Shown here: positions 13,553-27,920 of the stretch, piece by piece
Layout: each line of letters starts with the position of its first letter
How positions within the stretch are numbered: position 1 is the first letter of the stretch
Source: Auanema rhodensis
Taxonomy: Eukaryota; Nematoda; Chromadorea; Rhabditida; Rhabditidae
Direction of reading: 5' to 3'
Assembly: GCA_964057225.1 (NCBI GenBank)
Contig: OZ059894.1
Span: 24,086,476-24,150,475, forward strand
DNA: 64,000 nucleotides
Made by a program: the position numbers and the translations under genes
The notes under the pieces: model-generated
What the model saw: the letters and a program-made list of their open reading frames with translations, nothing else
Database searches by the model: none
Told to the model about the DNA's origin: nothing

Positions 13553-16192
13553 GTGATGTGCACTTGGTATGTAACTCGCTTCACGTGAAAGATGAAGAGA
13601 TGCGGTTTTCAAAATTAGATTCCCTATGTCCATATTAGTCTAAAAACAAATTTTTATTGATATTGGTTCATGGTAACTATGACTTTGAAATTTACGTGAA
13701 CTTTAATTTATGCTAATTAAATGTACACGTGATGTGCACTTGGTATGTAACTCGCTTCACGTGAAAGATAAAGAGATGCGGTTTTCAAAATTAGATTCCC
13801 CATGTCCATATTAGTCTAAAAACAAATTTTTATTGATATTGGTTCATGGTAACCATGACTTTGAAATTTACGTGAACTTCAATTTATGCTAATTAAATGT
13901 ACACGTGATGTGCACTTGGTATGTAACTCGCTTCACGTGAAAGATAAAGAGATGCGGTTTTCAAAATTAGATTCCCCATGTCCATATTAGTCTAAAAACA
14001 AATTTTTATTGATATTGGTTCATGGTAACCATGACTTTGAAATTTACGTGAACTTTAATTTATGCTAATTAAATGTACACGTGATGTGCACTTGGTATGT
14101 AACTCGCTTCACGTGAAAGATAAAGAGATGCGGTTTTCAAAATTAGATTCCCCATGTCCATATTAGTCTAAAAACAAATTTTTATTGATATTGGTTCATG
14201 GTAACCATGACTTTGAAATTTACGTGAACTTCAATTTATGCTAATTAAATGTACACGTGATGTGCACTTGGTATGTAACTCGCTTCACGTGAAAGATAAA
14301 GAGATGCGGTTTTCAAAATTAGATTCCCCATGTCCATATTAGTCTAAAAACAAATTTTTATTGATATTGGTTCATGGTAACCATGACTTTGAAATTTACG
14401 TGAACTTCAATTTATGCTAATTAAATGTACACGTGATGTGCACTTGGTATGTAACTCGCTTCACGTGAAAGATGAAGAGATGCGGTTTTCAAAATTAGAT
14501 TCCCTATGTCCATATTAGTCTAAAAACAAATTTTTATTGATATTGGTTCATGGTAACCATGACTTTGAAATTTACGTGAACTTTAATTTATGCTAATTAA
14601 ATGTACACGTGATGTGCACTTGGTATGTAACTCGCTTCACGTGAAAGATAAAGAGATGCGGTTTTCAAAATTAGATTCCCCATGTCCATATTAGTCTAAA
14701 AACAAATTTTTATTGATATTGGTGCATGGTAACCATGACTTTGAAATTTACGTGAACTTTAATTTATGCTAATTAAATGTACACGTGATGTGCACTTGGT
14801 ATGTAACTCGCTTCACGTGAAAGATAAAGAGATGCGGTTTTCAAAATTAGATTCCCCATGTCCATATTAGTCTAAAAACAAATTTTTATTGATATTGGTT
14901 CATGGTAACCATGACTTTGAAATTTACGTGAACTTCAATTTATGCTAATTAAATGTACACGTGATGTGCACTTGGTATGTAACTCGCTTCACGTGAAAGA
15001 TGAAGAGATGCGGTTTTCAAAATTAGATTCCCTATGTCCATATTAGTCTAAAAACAAATTTTTATTGATATTGGTTCATGGTAACTATGACTTTGAAATT
15101 TACGTGAACTTTAATTTATGCTAATTAAATGTACACGTGATGTGCACTTGGTATGTAACTCGCTTCACGTGAAAGATAAAGAGATGCGGTTTTCAAAATT
15201 AGATTCCCCATGTCCATATTAGTCTAAAAACAAATTTTTATTGATATTGGTTCATGGTAACCATGACTTTGAAATTTACGTGAACTTCAATTTATGCTAA
15301 TTAAATGTACACGTGATGTGCACTTGGTATGTAACTCGCTTCACGTGAAAGATAAAGAGATGCGGTTTTCAAAATTAGATTCCCCATGTCCATATTAGTC
15401 TAAAAACAAATTTTTATTGATATTGGTTCATGGTAACCATGACTTTGAAATTTACGTGAACTTTAATTTATGCTAATTAAATGTACACGTGATGTGCACT
15501 TGGTATGTAACTCGCTTCACGTGAAAGATAAAGAGATGCGGTTTTCAAAATTAGATTCCCCATGTCCATATTAGTCTAAAAACAAATTTTTATTGATATT
15601 GGTTCATGGTAACCATGACTTTGAAATTTACGTGAACTTCAATTTATGCTAATTAAATGTACACGTGATGTGCACTTGGTATGTAACTCGCTTCACGTGA
15701 AAGATAAAGAGATGCGGTTTTCAAAATTAGATTCCCCATGTCCAGATTAGTCTAAAAACAAATTTTTATTGATATTGGTTCATGGTAACCATGACTTTGA
15801 AATTTACGTGAACTTCAATTTATGCTAATTAAATGTACACGTGATGTGCACTTGGTATGTAACTCGCTTCACGTGAAAGATGAAGAGATGCGGTTTTCAA
15901 AATTAGATTCCCTATGTCCATATTAGTCTAAAAACAAATTTTTATTGATATTGGTTCATGGTAACCATGACTTTGAAATTTACGTGAACTTTAATTTATG
16001 CTAATTAAATGTACACGTGATGTGCACTTGGTATGTAACTCGCTTCACGTGAAAGATAAAGAGATGCGGTTTTCAAAATTAGATTCCCCATGTCCATATT
16101 AGTCTAAAAACAAATTTTTATTGATATTGGTGCATGGTAACCATGACTTTGAAATTTACGTGAACTTTAATTTATGCTAATTAAATGTACAC
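13377..16192 (+). repeat. Eight-monomer tandem duplication C,D,C,T,C,C,D,G
   Basis: Two 1408-bp units, 13377-14784 and 14785-16192, have the same monomer order C,D,C,T,C,C,D,G. The first D of each carries the taactatg change (normal taaccatg), which marks the same slot twice. A private ccagattag change at about 15745 occurs in the second unit only. The duplication overlaps the last C of the preceding nine-mer and leads into a third nine-mer unit. Confidence 0.88.
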
Positions 16193-17424
16193 GTGATGTG
16201 CCCTCGGTATGTAACTCGCTTCACGTGAAAGATAAAGAGATGCGGTTTTCAAAATTAGATTCCCCATGTCCATATTAGTCTAAAAACAAATTTTTATTGA
16301 TATTGGTGCATGGTAACCATGACTTTGAAATTTACGTGAACTTTAATTTATGCTAATTAAATGTACACGTGATGTGCACTCGGTATGTAACTCGCTTCAC
16401 GTAAAAGATAAAGAGATGCGGTTTTCAAAATTAAATTTCCCATGTCCATATTAGTCTAAAAACAAATTTTTATTGATATTGGTGCATGGTAACCATGACT
16501 TTGAAATTTACGTGAACTTTAATTTATGCTAATTAAATGTACACGTGATGTGCACTTGGTATGTAACTCGCTTCACGTGAAAGATAAAGAGATGCGGTTT
16601 TCAAAATTAGATTCCCCATGTCCATATTAGTCTAAAAACAAATTTTTATTGATATTGGTTCATGGTAACCATGACTTTGAAATTTACGTGAACTTTAATT
16701 TATGCTAATTAAATGTACACGTGATGTGCACTTGGTATGTAACTCGCTTCACGTGAAAGATAAAGAGATGCGGTTTTCAAAATTAGATTCCCCCTGTCCA
16801 TATTAGTCTAAAAACAAATTTTTATTGATATTGGTTCATGGTAACCATGACTTTGAAATTTACGTGAACTTTAATTTATGCTAATTAAATGTACACGTGA
16901 TGTGCACTTGGTATGTAACTCGCTTCACGTGAAAGATAAAGAGATGCGGTTTTCAAAATTAGATTCCCCATGTCCATATTAGTCTAAAAACAAATTTTTA
17001 TTGATATTGGTTCATGGTAACCATGACTTTGAAATTTACGTGAACTTTAATTTATGCTAATTAAATGTACACGTGATGTGCACTTGGTATGTAACTCGCT
17101 TCACGTGAAAGATAGAGAGATGCGGTTTTCAAAATTAGATTCCCCATGTCCATATTAGTCTAAAAACAAATTTTTATTGATATTGGTGCATGGTAACCAT
17201 GACTTTGAAATTTACGTGAACTTTAATTTATGCTAATTAAATGTACACGTGATGTGCACTTGGTATGTAACTCGCTTCACGTGAAAGATAAAGAGATGCG
17301 GTTTTCAAAATTAGATTCCCCATGTCCATATTAGTCTAAAAACAAATTTTTATTGATATTGGTTCATGGTAACCATGACTTTGAAATTTACGTGAACTTC
17401 AATTTATGCTAATTAAATGTACAC
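15841..17424 (+). repeat. Nine-monomer higher-order repeat, third unit
   Basis: The order D,G,P,K,T,X,T,R,C matches the second unit at 11969-13552, including the R variant (gatagagag, g17115). It is separated from that unit by the duplicated eight-mer. The simplest history is that the nine-mer pair and the C,D,C,T,C,C block amplified jointly. Confidence 0.88.
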
Positions 17425-20400
17425 GTGATGTGCACTTGGTATGTAACTCGCTTCACGTGAAAGATGAAGAGATGCGGTTTTCAAAATTAGATTCCCTATG
17501 TCCATATTAGTCTAAAAACAAATTTTTATTGATATTGGTTCATGGTAACTATGACTTTGAAATTTACGTGAACTTTAATTTATGCTAATTAAATGTACAC
17601 GTGATGTGCACTTGGTATGTAACTCGCTTCACGTGAAAGATAAAGAGATGCGGTTTTCAAAATTAGATTCCCCATGTCCATATTAGTCTAAAAACAAATT
17701 TTTATTGATATTGGTTCATGGTAACCATGACTTTGAAATTTACGTGAACTTCAATTTATGCTAATTAAATGTACACGTGATGTGCACTTGGTATGTAACT
17801 CGCTTCACGTGAAAGATAAAGAGATGCGGTTTTCAAAATTAGATTCCCCATGTCCATATTAGTCTAAAAACAAATTTTTATTGATATTGGTGCATGGTAA
17901 CCATGACTTTGAAATTTACGTGAACTTTAATTTATGCTAATTAAATGTACACGTGATGTGCACTCGGTATGTAACTCGCTTCACGTAAAAGATAAAGAGA
18001 TGCGGTTTTCAAAATTAAATTTCCCATGTCCATATTAGTCTAAAAACAAATTTTTATTGATATTGGTTCATGGTAACCATGACTTTGAAATTTACGTGAA
18101 CTTTAATTTATGCTAATTAAATGTACACGTGATGTGCACTTGGTATGTAACTCGCTTCACGTGAAAGATAAAGAGATGCGGTTTTCAAAATTAGATTCCC
18201 CATGTCCATATTAGTCTAAAAACAAATTTTTATTGATATTGGTTCATGGTAACCATGACTTTGAAATTTACGTGAACTTTAATTTATGCTAATTAAATGT
18301 ACACGTGATGTGCACTTGGTATGTAACTCGCTTCACGTGAAAGATAGAGAGATGCGGTTTTCAAAATTAGATTCCCCATGTCCATATTAGTCTAAAAACA
18401 AATTTTTATTGATATTGGTGCATGGTAACCATGACTTTGAAATTTACGTGAACTTTAATTTATGCTAATTAAATGTACACGTGATGTGCACTTGGTATGT
18501 AACTCGCTTCACGTGAAAGATAAAGAGATGCGGTTTTCAAAATTAGATTCCCCATGTCCATATTAGTCTAAAAACAAATTTTTATTGATATTGGTTCATG
18601 GTAACCATGACTTTGAAATTTACGTGAACTTTAATTTATGCTAATTAAATGTACACGTGATGTGCACTTGGTATGTAACTCGCTTCACGTGAAAGATGAA
18701 GAGATGCGGTTTTCAAAATTAGATTCCCTATGTCCATATTAGTCTAAAAACAAATTTTTATTGATATTGGTTCATGGTAACTATGACTTTGAAATTTACG
18801 TGAACTTTAATTTATGCTAATTAAATGTACACGTGATGTGCACTTGGTATGTAACTCGCTTCACGTGAAAGATAAAGAGATGCGGTTTTCAAAATTAGAT
18901 TCCCCATGTCCATATTAGTCTAAAAACAAATTTTTATTGATATTGGTTCATGGTAACCATGACTTTGAAATTTACGTGAACTTCAATTTATGCTAATTAA
19001 ATGTACACGTGATGTGCACTTGGTATGTAACTCGCTTCACGTGAAAGATAAAGAGATGCGGTTTTCAAAATTAGATTCCCCATGTCCATATTAGTCTAAA
19101 AACAAATTTTTATTGATATTGGTTCATGGTAACCATGACTTTGAAATTTACGTGAACTTCAATTTATGCTAATTAAATGTACACGTGATGTGCACTTGGT
19201 ATGTAACTCGCTTCACGTGAAAGATAAAGAGATGCGGTTTTCAAAATTAGATTCCCCATGTCCATATTAGTCTAAAAACAAATTTTTATTGATATTGGTG
19301 CATGGTAACCATGACTTTGAAATTTACGTGAACTTTAATTTATGCTAATTAAATGTACACGTGATGTGCACTCGGTATGTAACTCGCTTCACGTAAAAGA
19401 TAAAGAGATGCGGTTTTCAAAATTAAATTTCCCATGTCCATATTAGTCTAAAAACAAATTTTTATTGATATTGGTTCATGGTAACCATGACTTTGAAATT
19501 TACGTGAACTTTAATTTATGCTAATTAAATGTACACGTGATGTGCACTTGGTATGTAACTCGCTTCACGTGAAAGATAAAGAGATGCGGTTTTCAAAATT
19601 AGATTCCCCATGTCCATATTAGTCTAAAAACAAATTTTTATTGATATTGGTTCATGGTAACCATGACTTTGAAATTTACGTGAACTTTAATTTATGCTAA
19701 TTAAATGTACACGTGATGTGCACTTGGTATGTAACTCGCTTCACGTGAAAGATAGAGAGATGCGGTTTTCAAAATTAGATTCCCCATGTCCATATTAGTC
19801 TAAAAACAAATTTTTATTGATATTGGTGCATGGTAACCATGACTTTGAAATTTACGTGAACTTTAATTTATGCTAATTAAATGTACACGTGATGTGCACT
19901 TGGTATGTAACTCGCTTCACGTGAAAGATAAAGAGATGCGGTTTTCAAAATTAGATTCCCCATGTCCATATTAGTCTAAAAACAAATTTTTATTGATATT
20001 GGTTCATGGTAACCATGACTTTGAAATTTACGTGAACTTTAATTTATGCTAATTAAATGTACACGTGATGTGCACTTGGTATGTAACTCGCTTCACGTGA
20101 AAGATGAAGAGATGCGGTTTTCAAAATTAGATTCCCTATGTCCATATTAGTCTAAAAACAAATTTTTATTGATATTGGTTCATGGTAACTATGACTTTGA
20201 AATTTACGTGAACTTTAATTTATGCTAATTAAATGTACACGTGATGTGCACTTGGTATGTAACTCGCTTCACGTGAAAGATAAAGAGATGCGGTTTTCAA
20301 AATTAGATTCCCCATGTCCATATTAGTCTAAAAACAAATTTTTATTGATATTGGTTCATGGTAACCATGACTTTGAAATTTACGTGAACTTCAATTTATG

Positions 20401-21648
20401 CTAATTAAATGTACACGTGATGTGCACTTGGTATGTAACTCGCTTCACGTGAAAGATAAAGAGATGCGGTTTTCAAAATTAGATTCCCCATGTCCATATT
20501 AGTCTAAAAACAAATTTTTATTGATATTGGTTCATGGTAACCATGACTTTGAAATTTACGTGAACTTCAATTTATGCTAATTAAATGTACACGTGATGTG
20601 CACTTGGTATGTAACTCGCTTCACGTGAAAGATAAAGAGATGCGGTTTTCAAAATTAGATTCCCCATGTCCATATTAGTCTAAAAACAAATTTTTATTGA
20701 TATTGGTGCATGGTAACCATGACTTTGAAATTTACGTGAACTTTAATTTATGCTAATTAAATGTACACGTGATGTGCACTCGGTATGTAACTCGCTTCAC
20801 GTAAAAGATAAAGAGATGCGGTTTTCAAAATTAAATTTCCCATGTCCATATTAGTCTAAAAACAAATTTTTATTGATATTGGTTCATGGTAACCATGACT
20901 TTGAAATTTACGTGAACTTTAATTTATGCTAATTAAATGTACACGTGATGTGCACTTGGTATGTAACTCGCTTCACGTGAAAGATAAAGAGATGCGGTTT
21001 TCAAAATTAGATTCCCCATGTCCATATTAGTCTAAAAACAAATTTTTATTGATATTGGTTCATGGTAACCATGACTTTGAAATTTACGTGAACTTTAATT
21101 TATGCTAATTAAATGTACACGTGATGTGCACTTGGTATGTAACTCGCTTCACGTGAAAGATAGAGAGATGCGGTTTTCAAAATTAGATTCCCCATGTCCA
21201 TATTAGTCTAAAAACAAATTTTTATTGATATTGGTGCATGGTAACCATGACTTTGAAATTTACGTGAACTTTAATTTATGCTAATTAAATGTACACGTGA
21301 TGTGCACTTGGTATGTAACTCGCTTCACGTGAAAGATAAAGAGATGCGGTTTTCAAAATTAGATTCCCCATGTCCATATTAGTCTAAAAACAAATTTTTA
21401 TTGATATTGGTTCATGGTAACCATGACTTTGAAATTTACGTGAACTTCAATTTATGCTAATTAAATGTACACGTGATGTGCACTTGGTATGTAACTCGCT
21501 TCACGTGAAAGATGAAGAGATGCGGTTTTCAAAATTAGATTCCCTATGTCCATATTAGTCTAAAAACAAATTTTTATTGATATTGGTTCATGGTAACTAT
21601 GACTTTGAAATTTACGTGAACTTTAATTTATGCTAATTAAATGTACAC
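17073..21648 (+). repeat. Seven/eight-monomer higher-order repeat R,T,D,C,C,G,K,T
   Basis: Two complete 1408-bp units lie at 18305-19712 and 19713-21120, in the order R,T,D(taactatg),C,C,G,K,T. R markers sit at 18347, 19755 and 21163, each 1408 bp apart. A seven-monomer version (17073-18304, R,C,D,C,G,K,T) precedes them and a partial one (R,C,D from 21121) follows. The K monomers here combine the K changes in the first half with ttcatgg in the second, whereas every K before 17 kb has tgcatgg, so a recombinant K was fixed before this block amplified. The second unit lies inside the palindrome and has an inverted partner at 35-37 kb. Confidence 0.88.
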
Positions 21649-23232
21649 GTGATGTGCACTTGGTATGTAACTCGCTTCACGTGAAAGATAAAGAGATGCG
21701 GTTTTCAAAATTAGATTCCCCATGTCCATATTAGTCTAAAAACAAATTTTTATTGATATTGGTTCATGGTAACCATGACTTTGAAATTTACGTGAACTTC
21801 AATTTATGCTAATTAAATGTACACGTGATGTGCACTTGGTATGTAACTCGCTTCACGTGAAAGATAAAGAGATGCGGTTTTCAAAATTAGATTCCCCATG
21901 TCCATATTAGTCTAAAAACAAATTTTTATTGATATTGGTTCATGGTAACCATGACTTTGAAATTTACGTGAACTTTAATTTATGCTAATTAAATGTACAC
22001 GTGATGTGCACTTGGTATGTAACTCGCTTCACGTGAAAGATAAAGAGATGCGGTTTTCAAAATTAGATTCCCCATGTCCATATTAGTCTAAAAACAAATT
22101 TTTATTGATATTGGTGCATGGTAACCATGACTTTGAAATTTACGTGAACTTTAATTTATGCTAATTAAATGTACACGTGATGTGCACTTGGTATGTAACT
22201 CGCTTCACGTGAAAGATAAAGAGATGCGGTTTTCAAAATTAGATTCCCCATGTCCATATTAGTCTAAAAACAAATTTTTATTGATATTGGTTCATGGTAA
22301 CCATGACTTTGAAATTTACGTGAACTTCAATTTATGCTAATTAAATGTACACGTGATGTGCACTTGGTATGTAACTCGCTTCACGTGAAAGATAAAGAGA
22401 TGCGGTTTTCAAAATTAGATTCCCCATGTCCATATTAGTCTAAAAACAAATTTTTATTGATATTGGTTCATGGTAACCATGACTTTGAAATTTACGTGAA
22501 CTTCAATTTATGCTAATTAAATGTACACGTGATGTGCACTTGGTATGTAACTCGCTTCACGTGAAAGATAAAGAGATGCGGTTTTCAAAATTAGATTCCC
22601 CATGTCCATATTAGTCTAAAAACAAATTTTTATTGATATTGGTTCATGGTAACCATGACTTTGAAATTTACGTGAACTTCAATTTATGCTAATTAAATGT
22701 ACACGTGATGTGCACTTGGTATGTAACTCGCTTCACGTGAAAGATAAAGAGATGCGGTTTTCAAAATTAGATTCCCCATGTCCATATTAGTCTAAAAACA
22801 AATTTTTATTGATATTGGTTCATGGTAACCATGACTTTGAAATTTACGTGAACTTTAATTTATGCTAATTAAATGTACACGTGATGTGCACTTGGTATGT
22901 AACTCGCTTCACGTGAAAGATAAAGAGATGCGGTTTTCAAAATTAGATTCCCCATGTCCATATTAGTCTAAAAACAAATTTTTATTGATATTGGTGCATG
23001 GTAACCATGACTTTGAAATTTACGTGAACTTTAATTTATGCTAATTAAATGTACACGTGATGTGCACTTGGTATGTAACTCGCTTCACGTGAAAGATAAA
23101 GAGATGCGGTTTTCAAAATTAGATTCCCCATGTCCATATTAGTCTAAAAACAAATTTTTATTGATATTGGTTCATGGTAACCATGACTTTGAAATTTACG
23201 TGAACTTTAATTTATGCTAATTAAATGTACAC

Positions 23233-25696
23233 GTGATGTGCACTTGGTATGTAACTCGCTTCACGTGAAAGATAAAGAGATGCGGTTTTCAAAATTAGAT
23301 TCCCCATGTCCATATTAGTCTAAAAATAAATTTTTATTGATATTGGTTCATGGTAACCATGACTTTGAAATTTACGTGAACTTCAATTTATGCTAATTAA
23401 ATGTAAACGTGATGTGCACTTGGTATGTAACTCGCTTCACGTGAAAGATAAAGAGATGCGGTTTCCAAAATTAGATTCCCCATGTCCATATTAGTCTAAA
23501 AACAAATTTTTATTGATATTGGTGCATGGTAACCATGACTTTGAAATTTACGTGAACTTTAATTTATGCTAATTAAATGTACACGTGATGTGCACTTGGT
23601 ATGTAACTCGCTTCACGTGAACGATAAAGAGATGCGGTTTTCAAAATTAGATTCCCCATGTCCATATTAGTCTAAAAACAAATTTTTATTGATATTGGTT
23701 CATGGTAACCATGACTTTGAAATTTACGTGAACTTTAATTTATGCTAATTAAATGTACACGTGATGTGCACTTGGTATGTAACTCGCTTCACGTGAAAGA
23801 TAAAGAGATGCGGTTTTCAAAATTAGATTCCCCATGTCCATATTAGTCTAAAAACAAATTTTTATTGATATTGGTGCATGGTAACCATGACTTTGAAATT
23901 TACGTGAACTTTAATTTATGCTAATTAAATGTACACGTGATGTGCACTTGGTATGTAACTCGCTTCACGTGAAAGATAAAGAGATGCGGTTTTCAAAATT
24001 AGATTCCCCATGTCCATATTAGTCTAAAAACAAATTTTTATTGATATTGGTTCATGGTAACCATGACTTTGAAATTTACGTGAACTTTAATTTATGCTAA
24101 TTAAATGTACACGTGATGTGCACTTGGTATGTAACTCGCTTCACGTGAAAGATAAAGAGATGCGGTTTTCAAAATTAGATTCCCCATGTCCATATTAGTC
24201 TAAAAACAAATTTTTATTGATATTGGTGCATGGTAACCATGACTTTGAAATTTACGTGAACTTTAATTTATGCTAATTAAATGTACACGTGATGTGCACT
24301 TGGTATGTAACTCGCTTCACGTGAAAGATAAAGAGATGCGGTTTTCAAAATTAGATTCCCCATGTCCATATTAGTCTAAAAACAAATTTTTATTGATATT
24401 GGTTCATGGTAACCATGACTTTGAAATTTACGTGAACTTTAATTTATGCTAATTAAATGTACACGTGATGTGCACTTGGTATGTAACTCGCTTCACGTGA
24501 AAGATAAAGAGATGCGGTTTTCAAAATTAGATTCCCCATGTCCATATTAGTCTAAAAACAAGTTTTTATTGATATTGGTTCATGGTAACCATGACTTTGA
24601 AATTTACGTGAACTTCAATTTATGCTAATTAAATGTACACGTGATGTGCACTTGGTATGTAACTCGCTTCACGTGAAAGATAAAGAGATGCGGTTTCCAA
24701 AATTAGATTCCCCATGTCCATATTAGTCTAAAAACAAATTTTTATTGATATTGGTGCATGGTAACCATGACTTTGAAATTTACGTGAACTTTAATTTATG
24801 CTAATTAAATGTACACGTGATGTGCACTTGGTATGTAACTCGCTTCACGTGAACGATAAAGAGATGCGGTTTTCAAAATTAGATTCCCCATGTCCATATT
24901 AGTCTAAAAACAAATTTTTATTGATATTGGTTCATGGTAACCATGACTTTGAAATTTACGTGAACTTTAATTTATGCTAATTAAATGTACACGTGATGTG
25001 CACTTGGTATGTAACTCGCTTCACGTGAAAGATAAAGAGATGCGGTTTTCAAAATAAGATTCCCCATGTCCATATTAGTCTAAAAACAAATTTTTATTGA
25101 TATTGGTGCATGGTAACCATGACTTTGAAATTTACGTGAACTTTAATTTATGCTAATTAAATGTACACGTGATGTGCACTTGGTATGTAACTCGCTTCAC
25201 GTGAAAGATAAAGAGATGCGGTTTTCAAAATTAGATTCCCCATGTCCATATTAGTCTAAAAACAAATTTTTATTGATATTGGTTCATGGTAACCATGACT
25301 TTGAAATTTACGTGAACTTTAATTTATGCTAATTAAATGTACACGTGATGTGCACTTGGTATGTAACTCGCTTCACGTGAAAGATAAAGAGATGCGGTTT
25401 TCAAAATTAGATTCCCCATGTCCATATTAGTCTAAAAACAAATTTTTATTGATATTGGTGCATGGTAACCATGACTTTGAAATTTACGTGAACTTTAATT
25501 TATGCTAATTAAATGTACACGTGATGTGCCCTTGGTATGTAACTCGCTTCACGTAAAAGATAAAGAGATGCGGTTTTCAAAATTAGATTCCCCATGTCCA
25601 TATTAGTCTAAAAACAAATTTTTATTGATATTGGTGCATGGTAACCATGACTTTGAAATTTACGTGAACTTTAATTTATGCTAATTAAATGTACAC
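23233..25696 (+). repeat. Seven-monomer tandem duplication
   Basis: Two 1232-bp blocks (23233-24464, 24465-25696) start with a C monomer, then a G monomer with cggtttccaa and a T monomer with gtgaacgata. These markers occur nowhere else on this strand. The remaining monomers alternate G,T,G,T, except that the last unit ends in a gtgccctt/cgtaaaag monomer. The first block alone has aaataaattt (about 23326) and atgtaaacg (23406); the second alone has aaacaagttttt and aaaataagat (25056). All of these reappear in the inverted arm. Confidence 0.88.
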
Positions 25697-27104
25697 GTGA
25701 TGTGCACTTGGTATGTAACTCGCTTCACGTGAAAGATAAAGAGATGCGGTTTTCAAAATTAAATTTCCCATGTCCATATTAGTCTAAAAACAAATTTTTA
25801 TTGATATTGGTGCATGGTAACCATGACTTTGGAATTTACGTGAACTTTAATTTATGTTAATTAAATGTACACGTGATGTGCACTTGGTATGTAACTCGCT
25901 TCACGTGAAAGATAAAGAGATGCGTTTTTCAAAATTAGATTCCCCATGTCCATATTAGTCTAAAAACAAATTTTTATTGATATTGATTCATGGTAACCAT
26001 GACTTTGAAATTTACGTGAACTTTAATTTATGCTAATTAAATGTACACGTGATGTGCACTTGGTATGTAACTCGCTTCACGTGAAAGATGAAGAGATGCG
26101 GTTTTCAAAATTAGATTCCCCATGTCCATATTAGTCTAAAAACAAATTTTTATTGATATTGGTTCATGGTAACCATGACTTTGAAATTTACGTGAACTTT
26201 AATTTATGCTAATTAAATGTACACGTGATGTGCACTTGGTATGTAACTCGCTTCACGTGAAAGATAAAGAGATGCGGTTTTCAAAATTAGATTCCCCATG
26301 TCCATATTAGTCTAAAAACAAATTTTTATTGATATTGGTTCATGGTAACCATGACTTTGAAATTTACGTGAACTTCAATTTATGCTAATTAAATGTACAC
26401 GTGATGTGCACTTGGTATGTAACTCGCTTCACGTGAAAGATAAAGAGATGCGGTTTTCAAAATTAGATTCCCCATGTCCATATTAGTCTAAAAACAAATT
26501 TTTATTGATATTGGTGCATGGTAACCATGACTTTGAAATTTACGTGAACTTTAATTTATGCTAATTAAATGTACACGTGATGTGCACTTGGTATGTAACT
26601 CGCTTCACGTGAAAGATAAAGAGATGCGGTTTTCAAAATTAGATTCCCCATGTCCATATTAGTCTAAAAACAAATTTTTATTGATATTGGTTCATGGTAA
26701 CCATGACTTTGAAATTTACGTGAACTTTAATTTATGCTAATTAAATGTACACGTGATGTGCACTTGGTATGTAACTCGCTTCACGTGAAAGATAAAGAGA
26801 TGCGGTTTTCAAAATTAGATTCCCCATGTCCATATTAGTCTAAAAACAAATTTTTATTGATATTGGTGCATGGTAACCATGACTTTGAAATTTACGTGAA
26901 CTTTAATTTATGCTAATTAAATGTACACGTGATGTGCACTTGGTATGTAACTCGCTTCACGTGAAAGATAAAGAGATGCGGTTTTCAAAATTAGATTCCC
27001 CATGTCCATATTAGTCTAAAAACAAATTTTTATTGATATTGGTTCATGGTAACCATGACTTTGAAATTTACGTGAACTTCAATTTATGCTAATTAAATGT
27101 ACAC

Positions 27105-27812
27105 GTGATGTGCACTTGGTATGTAACTCGCTTCACGTGAAAGATAAAGAGATGCGGTTTTCAAAATTAGATTCCCCATGTCCATATTAGTCTAAAAACA
27201 AATTTTTATTGATATTGGTGCATGGTAACCATGACTTTGAAATTTACGTGAACTTTAATTTATGCTATTTAAATGTACACGTGATGTGCACTTGGTATGT
27301 AACTCGCTTCACGTGAAAGATAAAGAGATGCGGTTTTCAAAATTAAATTTCCCATGTCCATATTAGTCTAAAAACAAATTTTTATTGATAGTGGTGCATG
27401 GTAACCATGACTTTGAAATTTACGTGAACTTTAATTTATGCTAATTAAATGTACACGTGATGTGCACTTGGTATGTAACTCGCTTCACGTGAAAGATAAA
27501 GAGATGCGGTTTTCAAAATTAGATTCCCCATGTCCATATTAGTCTAAAAACAAATTTTTATTGATATTGGTTCATGGTAACCATGACTTTGAAATTTACG
27601 TGAACTTTAATTTATGCTAATTAAATGTACACGTGATGTGCACTTGGTATGTAACTCGCTTCACGTGAAAGATAAAGAGATGCGGTTTTCAAAATTAGAT
27701 TCCCCATGTCCATATTAGTCTAAAAACAAATTTTTATTGATATTGGTGCATGGTAACCATGACTTTGAAATTTACGTGAACTTTAATTTATGCTATTTAA
27801 ATGTACACGTGA
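27105..27812 (+). repeat. Three-monomer direct duplication at the left arm tip
   Basis: The rare change ctatttaaat (normal ctaattaaat) occurs at 27268 and again at 27796, exactly 528 bp (3 monomers) apart. The inverted arm has it once, at 28623. The monomer between, starting at 27281, carries aattaaattt and the private gatagtggtgc (g27391), mirrored at 28500. The second ctattt copy immediately precedes the truncated monomer at the junction, so a small local duplication or conversion accompanied the rearrangement. Confidence 0.7.
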
Positions 27813-27920
27813 TGTGCACTTGGTATGTAACTCGCTTCACGTGAAAGATAAAGAGATGCGGTTTTCAAAATTAGATTCCCTATGTCCATATTAGTCTAAA
27901 AACAAATTTACGTGAACTTT
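27809..27920 (+). repeat. Truncated monomer with 40-bp internal deletion
   Basis: This last forward monomer before the inversion runs normally to aacaaattt and then jumps to acgtgaacttt, losing 40 bp (monomer positions about 102-141). The deletion endpoints are the two direct aaattt motifs of the monomer (96-101 and 136-141), of which one remains, a 6-bp microhomology. It ends at monomer position 152, where the strand switches. It combines ccctatg with gataaagag, a pairing not typical of D monomers. Confidence 0.9.

Larger units (their letters stand above)
1..27920 (+). repeat. 176-bp satellite array, forward block 1
   Basis: Head-to-tail copies of a 176-bp unit fill the block: the gtgatgtgc motif recurs at 1, 177, 353 and so on to 27809 without any net indel (27808 = 158 x 176). 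Copies differ at only a few bases, mainly monomer positions 43 (gataaag/gatgaag), 72-76 (ccccatg/ccctatg/ccccctg), 115 (ttcatgg/tgcatgg) and 152 (aactttaa/aacttcaa). No non-satellite sequence interrupts it. The last unit, from 27809, is truncated at the inversion junction. Homogeneous arrays with a near-nucleosomal period are typical of eukaryotic centromeric or pericentromeric DNA; that role is inferred. The strand label is arbitrary because it simply follows the window. Confidence 0.98.
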
